In this document: positions 41,192 to 50,143 of the stretch, in pieces | How positions within the stretch are numbered: position 1 is the first letter of the stretch | How the letters are laid out: every line of letters starts with the position of its first letter | Origin: Saprospiraceae bacterium | GTDB taxonomy: Bacteria; Bacteroidota; Bacteroidia; Chitinophagales; Saprospiraceae | NCBI GenBank assembly: GCA_016719855.1 | Contig: JADJYH010000003.1 | Location: 62,001 to 126,000 of the forward strand | Reading direction: 5' to 3' | Length of the DNA stretch: 64,000 nt | The notes under the pieces: generated by a model | Told to the model about the DNA's origin: nothing | The model's input: the letters and a program-made list of their open reading frames with translations, nothing else | Databases searched by the model: none | Made by a program: the position numbers and the translations under genes

Positions 41192-42895
41192 CTATTGCAC
41201 CTTCCCTCCCACCATCGTCATCACCACCTTCGTCTTCAAAATCTCCTCGTCCGTGCAGTTGAGCAGGTCGTTGGACAAACCACGATGTCCGCCACCTTGC
41301 CGGGCGTGAGCGTTCCCCTTCCATTCCTCCTCAAAAGCAGCGTAGGCATTGGCCGCCGGGGAGCTGTGGATGGCCTGCGCCCGTGTCATTTTTTGTTCGG
41401 GGAAAAGTTCGAGGCCAGTGTTGCTAGATTGGTGCCGCTTGCGGGTCACGCTGGCGTAAAAGCACTCGATTGGCGACACATCCTCCACGGGCACGTCCGT
41501 GCCGTTGGTAACGATGGCCCCTGCTTTGAGCAGGCTCTGCCAGGGGTAAGCTCCCGTTCTCGACCGTTCCTCGCCCAGCCTTTTTACCACAAATGGCGCG
41601 TCGCTGGTGCAATGGATACCCTGCATGGCGGCAATGACCCCGAGCTTTGCGAAGCGTGGAATGTCCTGTGGGTCAATGTGTTGGGCATGTTCGCTGCGCC
41701 AACGCAAATCGTTGAGGGGCTTGCCGCCGGACTTTGTGATTTCTTCCATCAAGTTCAGCAGTTCCCGGTTGGCCCGGTCGCCGATGGTGTGTACGCAGAG
41801 CTGCATTTTTTTATCAAAAGCCAGCTTCGCAATGGCCTTCATCTCCTCGATGGTCGTTGTGTGTTGTCCTTCAAAGCCGGGCTTGTCATTGTACGGTGCG
41901 AGCAGCCAAGCGCCGTAGGAGCCAAGCGCCCCATCCAGTTCGGTCTTGATGGCCCGGCAGGTGAAGTGCCGGTTGCCAGCGTCAATAATGGGGAAGCCGT
42001 CAAGGTGGCCGGTAAGTTCCTCGGAGGAGCGGCGCAGCATCGCCCACAAGCGCAGGCGCAGCTTGCCCGCCTCGGCCATTTTTTTGAAATCCTCAATTGT
42101 TTCAAAATTAGCGCCTGCATCCTGGAAGGAGGTCACACCCTGCCTCAGGCATTCCTCCTGCGCCAGTTCGATGCCCTGCTGCCAGCGTTCAAACTGTGCT
42201 TCTGGGGAGAGCGTTGCGAGGTACTCTTCGTGTACTTTGGTAATGGCCGACATTGCCCGCTCCTCGAACACGCCGATGGCTTCGCCGGATGGGCTGCGCA
42301 CGATATGCCCGCCCGACGGGTCGGGGGTTTCCTTTGAGATGCCGGCTGCGTCCATGGCGACCTTGTTGGCGATGAGGGCATGGCCACTGGCGTGGCGCAG
42401 CACCACGGGGTTGTTGGGCGACACCTCGCTCAGGTGGTCGTGGTAGGGGTAGCCCTGCACGTGCTGTTCGAGCGCCTCGTCCCACTTCTCCTGGTGCCAG
42501 CCCCTGCCGACAATCCACTCGCCCGGCTTGGCCTTTTTGGCGGCTTCGCCAACGGCCTGCACGATTTCGTCCCAGTTTTTTGATTTCAAAAAATTGAGGT
42601 CAATGAGGCTGTAGCCCATGCCGGAGAAGTGGCCGTGCCCCTCGATGAAGCCGGGCATCGTAAATTGGCCTTTCAGGTCAATGACCTCGGTTTTTTCACC
42701 TTTTAGTTTTTCGATTTCCTCGGTTGTGCCAACTTGGAGTATCAGCCCATCTTTGATGGCGAGCGCTTGGGCGGTTGGCATGGCCTCGTCCACGGTGTAG
42801 ATATTGCCGTTGAGCAGGATGGTGTCTGCTTCCTGTTTGTTGTTTTGGCAAGAGAAGAGGGAGAGCAGGATGAGGAAAATCAAAGGCTTTTGCAT
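41192..42895 (-). CDS. YtcJ-like amidohydrolase lipoprotein
   Basis: Metal-dependent amidohydrolase of 567 residues with a lipoprotein signal (LILLSLFSC, Cys15). The amidohydrolase 3 pattern is visible: LNGNIYTVDEAMP, the metal HxH in FIEGHGHFSG, WIVGRGWHQEKW, HTIGDRANRE, SEHAQHIDP and TNGTDVPVEDVSP. The start at 42895 is chosen because the signal peptide begins there. About 16 residues near the C-terminus are out of frame (AHARQGGGHRG); the neighbouring frame gives TLTPGKVADIVVLSND, the expected ending. An extra A near 41315-41322 and a missing T near 41273-41277 explain it. The substrate is unknown. Confidence 0.82.
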   Translation of the reverse strand: MQKPLIFLILLSLFSCQNNKQEADTILLNGNIYTVDEAMPTAQALAIKDGLILQVGTTEEIEKLKGEKTEVIDLKGQFTMPGFIEGHGHFSGMGYSLIDLNFLKSKNWDEIVQAVGEAAKKAKPGEWIVGRGWHQEKWDEALEQHVQGYPYHDHLSEVSPNNPVVLRHASGHALIANKVAMDAAGISKETPDPSGGHIVRSPSGEAIGVFEERAMSAITKVHEEYLATLSPEAQFERWQQGIELAQEECLRQGVTSFQDAGANFETIEDFKKMAEAGKLRLRLWAMLRRSSEELTGHLDGFPIIDAGNRHFTCRAIKTELDGALGSYGAWLLAPYNDKPGFEGQHTTTIEEMKAIAKLAFDKKMQLCVHTIGDRANRELLNLMEEITKSGGKPLNDLRWRSEHAQHIDPQDIPRFAKLGVIAAMQGIHCTSDAPFVVKRLGEERSRTGAYPWQSLLKAGAIVTNGTDVPVEDVSPIECFYASVTRKRHQSSNTGLELFPEQKMTRAQAIHSSPAANAYAAFEEEWKGNAHARQGGGHRGLSNDLLNCTDEEILKTKVVMTMVGGKVQ

Positions 42896-43272
42896 GATAA
42901 TATTTGGTTGAAGTTGTTCGAATTGGTGGGCCAAACGTACTGCGAACATAGTTGCTGGGTTGGATAAATTTTAAAATTGTGGCAAGGCATTTTGAAACCA
43001 AATCAAAACGGGCGAGTTGGAGGGAATGGTTGTGAAAAATTTCAGCCAAAATAAGGCTTGCGAATATAGTCCAGTGCAACCTAATTCAGCCTCGAATGGA
43101 AACAAAATTATTTTTGGTAAAAGATGCCAGTAAATAGGTTAAAAGCGCTACATTTGCGCTCGCTTTTCGGGAACCCTCCTTTTGAGTGGGAGTAAATTGG
43201 TCAAAAACGCTTGGAACAATGCGATTTTTCACCAGTTGAAGCTGAGAAAAGCTTAGAAAATACAGCAGTTTT
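42896..43272. other. 377-base divergent gap before rpsL
   Basis: Between the divergent amidohydrolase and rpsL genes. It holds the rpsL -7 box at 43149 and a leader of about 115 bases. I see no gene, word repeat or terminator in it. The long leader could host ribosomal-protein autoregulation (S7 or S12), but no specific fold can be named. Confidence 0.4.
43149..43156 (+). promoter_or_regulatory. -7 promoter box for the str operon
   Basis: TACATTTG matches TAnnTTTG, 117 bases before the rpsL ATG. No TTG at standard -33 spacing. It is the most likely main promoter for rpsL-rpsG-fusA. Confidence 0.5.
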
Positions 43273-43689
43273 ATGCCAACCATCAATCAATTAATCCGTA
43301 AAGGAAGAGAGAAAGTTGTGGTCGCAAGCAAGTCACGTGCATTGGGCGCTTGCCCACAGCGCCGTGGTGTTTGCACCCGGGTTTACACGACCACGCCAAA
43401 GAAGCCCAACTCAGCGCTTCGCAAAGTTGCCAAGGTTCGTCTGACCAACCAGATTGAAATCATTGCCTACATCCCAGGTGAAGGCCACAACCTCCAGGAG
43501 CACTCCATCGTGCTAGTGCGTGGCGGCAGGGTGAAAGACCTTCCCGGTGTACGTTACACCATCGTGCGTGGCGCACTCGACACCGCCGGTGTGAACAACC
43601 GGAAGAAGAGCCGCAGCCAGTATGGTACCAAGCGTCCGAAGCCAGGTCAAGCAGCAGCAGCACCAGCTAAAGGCGGCAAGAAGAAGTAA
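43273..43689 (+). CDS. rpsL: 30S ribosomal protein S12
   Basis: Decoding-centre protein of 138 residues. MPTINQLIRKGREKV, TTPKKPNSALRKVAKVRLTN and the loop around PGEGHNLQEHS are typical. The residues where streptomycin resistance arises in other bacteria (the two lysines in KKPNSAL and in the GRVKDLPG loop) are wild type. First gene of the str operon; rpsG follows after 133 bases, a gap with a single arm of the CAGTTCGGCAGTTGGCAG word right after the stop. Confidence 0.98.
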   Translation: MPTINQLIRKGREKVVVASKSRALGACPQRRGVCTRVYTTTPKKPNSALRKVAKVRLTNQIEIIAYIPGEGHNLQEHSIVLVRGGRVKDLPGVRYTIVRGALDTAGVNNRKKSRSQYGTKRPKPGQAAAAPAKGGKKK

Positions 43690-43822
43690 GCAGTTCGGCA
43701 GTTGGCAGTTTGCAGTTAGGGTGTCGTTTGGATTAAAGTACGCAGCCTAAATTCGCAAGGGGTCAAAGCTGGATGAAGGAATCAAAAAAAGGTTTTTTTC
43801 AAAATATAATAGTTTACTCACC

Positions 43823-44290
43823 ATGAGGAAGCATAAACCGAAGCCTAGATTATTGTTGCCAGACCCACGTTACAGCGATGTGGTGGTCACGCAATTCGTG
43901 AACAATATGATGCTTTCAGGCAAGAAATCAACTGCCTTCAGCTTGTTTTACAATGCGATGGACTTGGTTGCTGATCGTCTGAAGCAAGATGAGCATCAAA
44001 CATTTAAGAAAGCATTGAACAATGCCATGCCACAGGTGGAAGTTAAGGCTCGCCGGGTGGGTGGTGCCACTTTCCAAATTCCGCAGGAGATCCGTGCCAA
44101 GCGCAAGGTTTCCATTGGAATGAAGTGGTTGATACGCTTCGCACGTGAGCGCAGCGGCAAGGGCTTCGCCGAGAAACTTGCAGCAGAAATCATCGCAGCA
44201 AGCAAAGGCGAAGGCGCTGCCGTAAAACGTAAGGAAGACATGCACCGGATGGCTGAAGCCAACCGCGCATTCGCACACTTCCGCACGTAA
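43823..44290 (+). CDS. rpsG: 30S ribosomal protein S7
   Basis: Assembly initiator of the 30S head, 155 residues. The start MRKHKPKPRLLLPDPRYSDV and the segments MLSGKKSTAFSLFYNAMD and IPQEIRAKRKVSIGMKWL are typical. In E. coli S7 represses its operon by binding the rpsL-rpsG gap. The equivalent gap here (43690-43822) is long enough for such a site, but I cannot identify one. Confidence 0.98.
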   Translation: MRKHKPKPRLLLPDPRYSDVVVTQFVNNMMLSGKKSTAFSLFYNAMDLVADRLKQDEHQTFKKALNNAMPQVEVKARRVGGATFQIPQEIRAKRKVSIGMKWLIRFARERSGKGFAEKLAAEIIAASKGEGAAVKRKEDMHRMAEANRAFAHFRT

Positions 44291-44441
44291 TTTTTGCAAC
44301 CCATTGAATAGCTTAGGCGTAGAACTCGTCACTGCGAACCAATGAGAACTTCCCGCACTGATATTCCATGTGCTTGGGAATTTCCTTTCGCAACAAGTTT
44401 TACCCTTCATTTTTTCAAAACCCTTAACCGGGAAATTAGTC

Positions 44442-46577
44442 ATGTCAAGAGATCTTAAATTTACCCGAAACATCGGGATTGCCGCCCACATTGATGCCGG
44501 TAAGACGACGACCACCGAGCGCGTCCTCTATTACACTGGTATGACCCACAAGATTGGTGAGGTACACGATGGCGCTGCCACCATGGACTGGATGGAGCAG
44601 GAGCAAGAGCGTGGCATCACCATCACTTCGGCAGCTACCAAAACCGAATGGAAATGGGCAGGTGACACCTACACCATTAATATTATTGACACACCTGGTC
44701 ACGTGGACTTCACCGTAGAGGTTGAGCGTTCGCTTCGTGTCCTCGATGGTGCCGTCGCACTTTTCTGCGCAGTATCTGGTGTGGAGCCACAGTCCGAGAC
44801 TGTTTGGCGTCAAATGGACCGCTACAAAGTGCCCCGTATTGGCTTTGTGAACAAAATGGACCGCAGTGGTGCCGATTTCTTCAACGTCGTTAACGACGTT
44901 AAGACCAAGCTTGGCGCACGTGCCGTGCCACTTCAAGTTCCAATTGGAGCAGAGGAGACATTCAAAGGCGTTGTTGACCTCATCACCAACGAAGCCCGTA
45001 TTTGGAACGATGATGACCAAGGCATGACCTATAAAATCATTCCAATGCCAGCTGATCTGGTGGAGGTAGTAGCAGAGTACCGTGAAAAGATGATAGAAGC
45101 TGCTGCCGAGTACGATGACAACCTGATGGAAAAATATTTCGATGATCCAAATTCCATCAGCCCAGATGAAATCCGTGCAGCACTTCGCAAAGCAGTGGTA
45201 AATATGAGCATCACGCCGATTCTCTGTGGTTCTGCTTTCAAAAACAAGGGTGTTCAGGCCATGCTAGACTCCGTTTGCACCTACCTTCCTTCTCCGTCCG
45301 ACGTTGATGCCATCATAGGCGTTAACCCAGATACGGAGCAAGAAGAAAGCCGCAAGCCAATATCTTCCGAGCCGTTCACAGCCCTTGCGTTCAAGATTGC
45401 CACCGACCCTTATGTTGGCCGTCTTTGTTTTATCCGTGTTTACTCAGGTGCGTTGAACGCTGGTGATTCAGTGCTCAACACCCGTTCCGATAAGAAAGAG
45501 CGTATTTCAAGGCTGTATCAGATGCATGCCAATAAGCAAAACCCGATTGACCGGGTGGAGGCTGGCGACATCGCAGCAGCCGTAGGTTTCAAAGACCTGC
45601 GCACGGGCGACACGCTTTGCGATGAGAAGCACCCGATTGTACTGGAGAGCATGAAGTTCCCAGACCCTGTAATCGGTATCGCCGTTGAACCTAAGTCTCA
45701 AAAAGACATGGACAAACTTGGCCTCGCATTGGCGAAACTGGCCGAGGAAGACCCAACCTTCAAGGTTCGGTATGACAAAGACACCAACCAGACCATCATC
45801 AGCGGCATGGGTGAACTTCACCTTGAAATCATTGTTGACCGCCTCCGCAGGGAGTTCAAGGTGGAGTGCAACCAAGGCCAGCCACAAGTGAACTACAAAG
45901 AATGCCTGACCAAGACCGTTCAACACCGGGAGCGCTTGAAGAAGCAAACGGGTGGTTCAGGTCTCTTTGCCGACATGGAATTCACACTCGGCCCTGCCGA
46001 TGAAGAATTCTTGGAAACAGAAGATTTTAAAAGCGGCAAAACAAGGCTACAGTTCGAATGGGGCATCGTTGGTGGTGCCATCGACAAGAACTACCAGAAG
46101 CCAATCCGTGATGGCTTCAACGCCATGATGGAAAATGGGATATTGGCTGGGTACAATATCGAGAGCATGAAAGTGAAGGTTACCGATGGTTCCATGCACG
46201 CCGTGGACTCGAAGCCAATCGCATTCGAACTCTGCGCAAAAGAAGGTTTCCGTGAGGCTGCGCCAAGGTGCTTGCCTGTTATCCAAGAGCCTATCATGAA
46301 GCTCGAAGTGATCACCCCCGAAGAGTACACTGGCCCAGTGATTGGTGACTTGAACCGTCGTCGTGGTTTGCCGAAAGGGCAAGAGCAACGCACAGGTGGT
46401 GCTATCGCCATTCAGGCCGAAGTGCCGCTTTCAGAGATGTTCGGCTACGTTACGCAATTGCGTACCATCACTTCTGGCCGTGCAAGTTCTACGATGGAAT
46501 TCTCGCATTACCAGGATGCGCCAAAAAATATTGCACAAGATGTAATAGAAAAAGCAAAAGGCTTGGTAAAAGCATAA
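44442..46577 (+). CDS. fusA: Elongation factor G
   Basis: Ribosomal translocase GTPase of 711 residues. G motifs are G1 AHIDAGKTTTTERV, G2 around RGITITSAAT, G3 DTPGHVDF and G4 NKMDRSG. Domains II-V are complete, ending YQDAPKNIAQDVIEKAKGL. The start at 44442 (MSRDLKFTRNIG) matches the family; an in-frame codon at 44370 would add an unrelated stretch. No tuf gene follows. A terminator containing the next promoter separates it from rpsJ. Confidence 0.98.
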   Translation: MSRDLKFTRNIGIAAHIDAGKTTTTERVLYYTGMTHKIGEVHDGAATMDWMEQEQERGITITSAATKTEWKWAGDTYTINIIDTPGHVDFTVEVERSLRVLDGAVALFCAVSGVEPQSETVWRQMDRYKVPRIGFVNKMDRSGADFFNVVNDVKTKLGARAVPLQVPIGAEETFKGVVDLITNEARIWNDDDQGMTYKIIPMPADLVEVVAEYREKMIEAAAEYDDNLMEKYFDDPNSISPDEIRAALRKAVVNMSITPILCGSAFKNKGVQAMLDSVCTYLPSPSDVDAIIGVNPDTEQEESRKPISSEPFTALAFKIATDPYVGRLCFIRVYSGALNAGDSVLNTRSDKKERISRLYQMHANKQNPIDRVEAGDIAAAVGFKDLRTGDTLCDEKHPIVLESMKFPDPVIGIAVEPKSQKDMDKLGLALAKLAEEDPTFKVRYDKDTNQTIISGMGELHLEIIVDRLRREFKVECNQGQPQVNYKECLTKTVQHRERLKKQTGGSGLFADMEFTLGPADEEFLETEDFKSGKTRLQFEWGIVGGAIDKNYQKPIRDGFNAMMENGILAGYNIESMKVKVTDGSMHAVDSKPIAFELCAKEGFREAAPRCLPVIQEPIMKLEVITPEEYTGPVIGDLNRRRGLPKGQEQRTGGAIAIQAEVPLSEMFGYVTQLRTITSGRASSTMEFSHYQDAPKNIAQDVIEKAKGLVKA

Positions 46578-46584
46578 ATGTTCT

Positions 46585-46592
46585 TATCTTTG
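46585..46592 (+). promoter_or_regulatory. -7 promoter box of the S10 operon, nested in a terminator
   Basis: TATCTTTG lies 8 bases after the fusA stop region and 70 bases before the rpsJ ATG. Its last base is the first base of the terminator stem, so transcripts starting about 6 bases downstream lack most of the left arm. Confidence 0.6.
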
Positions 46593-46633
46593 CCCGCTCT
46601 TAGAAAAAAGCCCTTAGAGCGGGCAAATTTTTT
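46592..46633 (+). terminator. Intrinsic terminator between fusA and rpsJ
   Basis: GCCCGCTCT (46592-46600) and AGAGCGGGC (46616-46624) form a perfect 9-base stem with a T6 run at 46628-46633. Read-through from fusA can form it. Transcripts from the promoter embedded in the left arm probably cannot. Confidence 0.82.
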
Positions 46634-46661
46634 CTCAGCGTTTATCAATTTTTAACAAGGC

Positions 46662-46970
46662 ATGAATCAAAAAATTAGAATCAAGCTCCGTTCCTACGAC
46701 CACAATTTGGTGGACAAATCAACGGAGAAGATCGTGAAAACGGTTCGCTCAAGCGGCGCTGTTGTAACTGGTCCGATTCCGCTGCCCACGAAGAAAGAGA
46801 TTTTTACAGTCCTGCGCTCGCCGCACGTCAACAAGAAATCTCGTGAGCAGTTCCAGCTACGCACCCACAAGCGACTGATAGAAATTTATACGCCTACCCA
46901 GAAGACAGTCGATGCGTTATCCAAACTGGAGCTTCCGAGTGGAGTGGATATTCAGGTAAAGTTGACGTAA
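46662..46970 (+). CDS. rpsJ: 30S ribosomal protein S10
   Basis: 30S head protein of 102 residues, also the NusG-binding NusE. MNQKIRIKLRSYDHNLVD, then GPIPLPTKKEIFTVLRSPHV and the closing LPSGVDIQVKL are standard. It begins the S10 operon and has its own promoter and an insulating terminator. A 200-base gap with a hairpin follows before rplC, unusually long for this operon. Confidence 0.98.
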   Translation: MNQKIRIKLRSYDHNLVDKSTEKIVKTVRSSGAVVTGPIPLPTKKEIFTVLRSPHVNKKSREQFQLRTHKRLIEIYTPTQKTVDALSKLELPSGVDIQVKLT

Positions 46971-47037
46971 TTCCGCCAAAATTAGTTTGGGCATCCAGAT
47001 GGTGCCATCGTAACGTTTTTCGGCCAACATTTTCTCG

Positions 47038-47055
47038 ATAGCCCTTACGGGCTAT
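47038..47055 (+). promoter_or_regulatory. Hairpin in the rpsJ-rplC gap
   Basis: ATAGCCC-TTAC-GGGCTAT is a perfect 7-base stem with a tetraloop, 116 bases before the rplC ATG in a 200-base gap. No T run follows directly, so it is not a simple terminator. It may be part of a ribosomal-protein leader controlling rplC onwards, or an mRNA processing site. Confidence 0.4.
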
Positions 47056-47170
47056 GGGTATTATTTGTCGAATAATTTTTTGTCAATAACTTGTTTGTTG
47101 CCTGTTTTGTGTTGATTCTCAACGAATTAGCTCAAATAGTCAGCCAACAAATCATAAAAACTTCTGCCCG

Positions 47171-47803
47171 ATGAATGGCATAATCGGAAAGAAAATAGGC
47201 ATGACCAGCATTTTTGATGCAGCTGGTAAAAACATCGCCTGTACAGTAGTCGAAGCTGGCCCTTGTGTGGTAACACAGGTCAAAAACGAAGACTCCGACG
47301 GCTACACTGCGTTGCAGTTAGGCTTTGGCGAAGCCAAGGTCAAGAACACACCGAAACCTATGATGGGTCACTTCGACAAAGCGAAGACTGCACCCAAACA
47401 AAAGGTGGTTGAGTTCCGGGATTTCGATGCGATATCCAAGGGTCTTGGCGACATTATCAGGGTTGAAGAGCTTTTCAACGAAGGCGACTCCGTGAACGCT
47501 TCTGGCGTGACGAAAGGTAAAGGCTTTCAAGGCGTTGTTCGTCGTCACGGATTTAGTGGTGTTGGTGGCAGTACACACGGCCAGCACAACAGGCTTCGTG
47601 CTCCAGGTTCAATTGGGGCGTCTTCATTCCCGTCGAGGGTATTCAAAGGCATGAGGATGGCCGGACGCATGGGAACTGACAACGTGAAAGTTAAAAACTT
47701 GAAGGTTGTGAAGGTCTTTGCGGAACGTAACCTCATACTTATTAAAGGTGCAATTCCAGGCCACAACGGCTCCTTCGTCATCATTGAGAAGAAGCAGCAG
47801 TAA
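47171..47803 (+). CDS. rplC: 50S ribosomal protein L3
   Basis: Assembly-initiating 50S protein of 210 residues. MNGIIGKKIGMTSIFDAAGK, then VTKGKGFQGVVRRHGFSG with its long extension containing the GxxxHGQHNRLRAPGS loop, are typical. The usual methylated glutamine position is in that loop. Preceded by a 200-base leader-like gap with a hairpin; rplD follows after 49 bases. Confidence 0.98.
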   Translation: MNGIIGKKIGMTSIFDAAGKNIACTVVEAGPCVVTQVKNEDSDGYTALQLGFGEAKVKNTPKPMMGHFDKAKTAPKQKVVEFRDFDAISKGLGDIIRVEELFNEGDSVNASGVTKGKGFQGVVRRHGFSGVGGSTHGQHNRLRAPGSIGASSFPSRVFKGMRMAGRMGTDNVKVKNLKVVKVFAERNLILIKGAIPGHNGSFVIIEKKQQ

Positions 47804-47852
47804 TCACGCCTGAGAAGGCTTATTATTCAAAGTAATTAATGACTTCCTAGTT

Positions 47853-48476
47853 ATGAAACTCGAAGTTTTCAATATCAAAGGCGAAAAGACAGGGAAGTCA
47901 GTTGAACTTCCGGATGCAGTGTTTGGTGCACAACCAAACGAGCACGCAGTTTGGCTGGCAGTTAAAGCCTACTTGGCCAACCAGCGTCAGGGGACACACA
48001 AGTCTAAAGAAAGGAGCGAAATCTCTGGTTCTACCCGTAAGTTGCACAAGCAGAAAGGCACTGGTGGCGCTCGTAAAGGTGACATTAACAGCCCGCTGTT
48101 GAAAGGTGGTGGACGTGTTTTCGGCCCTAAACCACGTGACTACAGCCAAAAGTTGAACAAAAAGGTGAAGCGACTCGCACGATTGTCTGCGCTTTCTTCA
48201 AAAGCGAACAACGGTCAAATCATTGTGCTGGAAGACTTCTCTTTCGATGCACCAAAGACCCAAGCTTACCTCGGTTTTCTCAAAGCGTTCAACTTGGATG
48301 ACAAGAAATCCTTGCTTGTGACCAACGATTACGAAAAAAACGTGTACCTGTCGAGCCGCAACATCCAGAAGGCAGCTGTATCAAGGGCGCAAGACCTCAA
48401 CACTTACGAAATCCTTCACAGCAATACCTTGATTTTGTCGGAAGGTTCAATAGGAAAAATTGTCCAAAGCCTTTGA
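47853..48476 (+). CDS. rplD: 50S ribosomal protein L4
   Basis: Exit-tunnel protein of 207 residues. The tunnel loop segment SGSTRKLHKQKGTGGARKGD is intact. In E. coli L4 represses the S10 operon by attenuation in the rpsJ leader; here the internal rpsJ-rplC gap is a possible alternative target, which is speculation. The C-terminus IVQSL ends the usual Rossmann-like domain. Confidence 0.98.
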   Translation: MKLEVFNIKGEKTGKSVELPDAVFGAQPNEHAVWLAVKAYLANQRQGTHKSKERSEISGSTRKLHKQKGTGGARKGDINSPLLKGGGRVFGPKPRDYSQKLNKKVKRLARLSALSSKANNGQIIVLEDFSFDAPKTQAYLGFLKAFNLDDKKSLLVTNDYEKNVYLSSRNIQKAAVSRAQDLNTYEILHSNTLILSEGSIGKIVQSL

Positions 48477-48531
48477 TTTGATAATGCCGGGGCGATTCGG
48501 CAGCTATCATTCAACATAGAATCTAAAAGAA

Positions 48532-48828
48532 ATGGCAAAGCGAATTTTAATTAAGCCCATCATCACGGAAAAAGCGGACACCCTTTCGGAGAAACGGGGT
48601 CAGTACTCCTTTGTGGTGAACAAGGATGCCAATAAAATTGAAATCAAAAAAGCGGTAGCCGACCTTTACAACGTAGAAGTTGATGCCGTGAACACTTTGA
48701 TTATGCCGTCAAAGGCAAAAAGCCGCAACTCCCGCCGGAACGCAATCAAGGGCCGGGTATCAAGCTACAAAAAAGCTGTGGTGACATTGGCAGAAGGCGA
48801 AACAATTAATTTCTTCGGTGAAGTATAA
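48532..48828 (+). CDS. rplW: 50S ribosomal protein L23
   Basis: Exit-site protein of 98 residues that docks trigger factor and SRP. LIKPIITEKADTLSEKRGQY, VNKDANKIEIKKAVADLYNV and RRNAIKGRVSSYKKAVVTL are typical. Spacing from rplD is 55 bases; the start codon follows an A-rich sequence without a Shine-Dalgarno site, as for most genes here. Confidence 0.98.
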   Translation: MAKRILIKPIITEKADTLSEKRGQYSFVVNKDANKIEIKKAVADLYNVEVDAVNTLIMPSKAKSRNSRRNAIKGRVSSYKKAVVTLAEGETINFFGEV

Positions 48829-48903
48829 AAAGTGATTGGTTGAATGTGGCCGGCTTAAACAAGAGCACTGCGACAGCAACGAGTTACCAACAGCATTAGA
48901 AAA

Positions 48904-49734
48904 ATGGCACTGAAAAAATACAATCCGATAACGCCTGGTACCAGGTTCAAACTTGGCGTTGCAAAGACGGAAATCACGACTGACACTCCAGAACGCAGCC
49001 TGTTGGCACCAATGAGCAGGTCAGGTGGACGGAACCGTACCGGTAAAATGACCATGCGCCAGATTGGCGGTGGACACAAGCGCCGCTACCGAATCATTGA
49101 TTTCAAGCGTGACAAGGACGGCGTTCCTGGCACAGTGAAGACCATCGAATATGACCCGAACCGTTCGGCTTATATCGCATTGATTGCGTATGCCGATGGT
49201 GAGAAGCGTTACATTCTTGCTCCCCACGGTCTTAAAGTTGGTGAGCAGGTAATGTCAGGCTCAAAAGCAGCGCCGAACACTGGCAACTGCCTCTTCCTGA
49301 AGGACATCCCGCTTGGTACTTCTATCCACGCCGTAGAATTGACACCCGGCAGAGGTGCAGCATTGGTAAGGTCGGCAGGTACTTCCGCCACGATGATGGG
49401 TCGTGAAGACCGCTACGCTGTCGTCAAATTGCCTTCCGGCGAAACACGCCGTATCTTACTTACTTGCAGGGCCACTATGGGTACTTGCTCCAATCCTGAC
49501 CACGGCCTTATTACTTTGGGCAAGGCAGGTGCAAAACGTTGGGCAGGTAGGCGACCAAGGGTCAGGGGTGTAGCAATGAACCCCGTAGATCACCCGATGG
49601 GTGGTGGCGAGGGTCGTGCATCAGGTGGACATCCACGGTCACGCACGGGCAAATTTGCTAAAGGTGCCAAGACCCGCGATAAGAAGAAGCATTCGACTCA
49701 ATTGATTATTTCAAGAAGAAAAACAACTAACTAA
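48904..49734 (+). CDS. rplB: 50S ribosomal protein L2
   Basis: Peptidyl-transferase-centre protein of 276 residues. MALKKYNPITPGTRFK, RSGGRNRTGKMTMRQIGGGH and the conserved AMNPVDHPMGGGEGRASGGH loop with its key histidine are present. Rich in Lys/Arg throughout. Gap to rpsS is 75 bases. Confidence 0.98.
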   Translation: MALKKYNPITPGTRFKLGVAKTEITTDTPERSLLAPMSRSGGRNRTGKMTMRQIGGGHKRRYRIIDFKRDKDGVPGTVKTIEYDPNRSAYIALIAYADGEKRYILAPHGLKVGEQVMSGSKAAPNTGNCLFLKDIPLGTSIHAVELTPGRGAALVRSAGTSATMMGREDRYAVVKLPSGETRRILLTCRATMGTCSNPDHGLITLGKAGAKRWAGRRPRVRGVAMNPVDHPMGGGEGRASGGHPRSRTGKFAKGAKTRDKKKHSTQLIISRRKTTN

Positions 49735-49809
49735 ATAAGGTAGGGGAGCTAGAAGGGAAGCGTAATCCAACAAATTCCTTGAGCACCAGTACTTTAAAAA
49801 TATAGAAAA

Positions 49810-50079
49810 ATGCCTCGTTCTATTAAAAAAGGACCTTACGTTCATCACAAGCTGATGAAAAAAGTAGAAACGGCAAAGGGTGCAACCCGCAAGCAGGTAA
49901 TCAAGACTTGGTCACGTGCTTCGATGATAGTTCCTGACATGGTGGGTGAAACGATCGCTGTGCACAATGGCAAAAACTTCATCCCGGTATTTGTTACCGA
50001 GCCAATGGTTGGACACAAGCTGGGGGAATTTTCTCCGACCCGTAACTTCCGTGGCCACGCTGGTCACCGTAAGGGTTAA
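49810..50079 (+). CDS. rpsS: 30S ribosomal protein S19
   Basis: 30S head protein of 89 residues next to S13. MPRSIKKGPYVHHKLMKKVE, SRASMIVPDMVGETIAVHNG and the closing EFSPTRNFRGHAGHRKG are standard. Confidence 0.98.
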   Translation: MPRSIKKGPYVHHKLMKKVETAKGATRKQVIKTWSRASMIVPDMVGETIAVHNGKNFIPVFVTEPMVGHKLGEFSPTRNFRGHAGHRKG

Positions 50080-50143
50080 TGAACGCAATGGTTGATTCTT
50101 TGGCCATTAATTTTTGAGACTGATAACAGTACAATAATAGAAA

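Noticed and set aside
41153..42337. 394-residue + strand frame opposite the amidohydrolase
   Set aside because: Antisense shadow; the minus strand carries a clear metal-hydrolase pattern and a lipoprotein signal.
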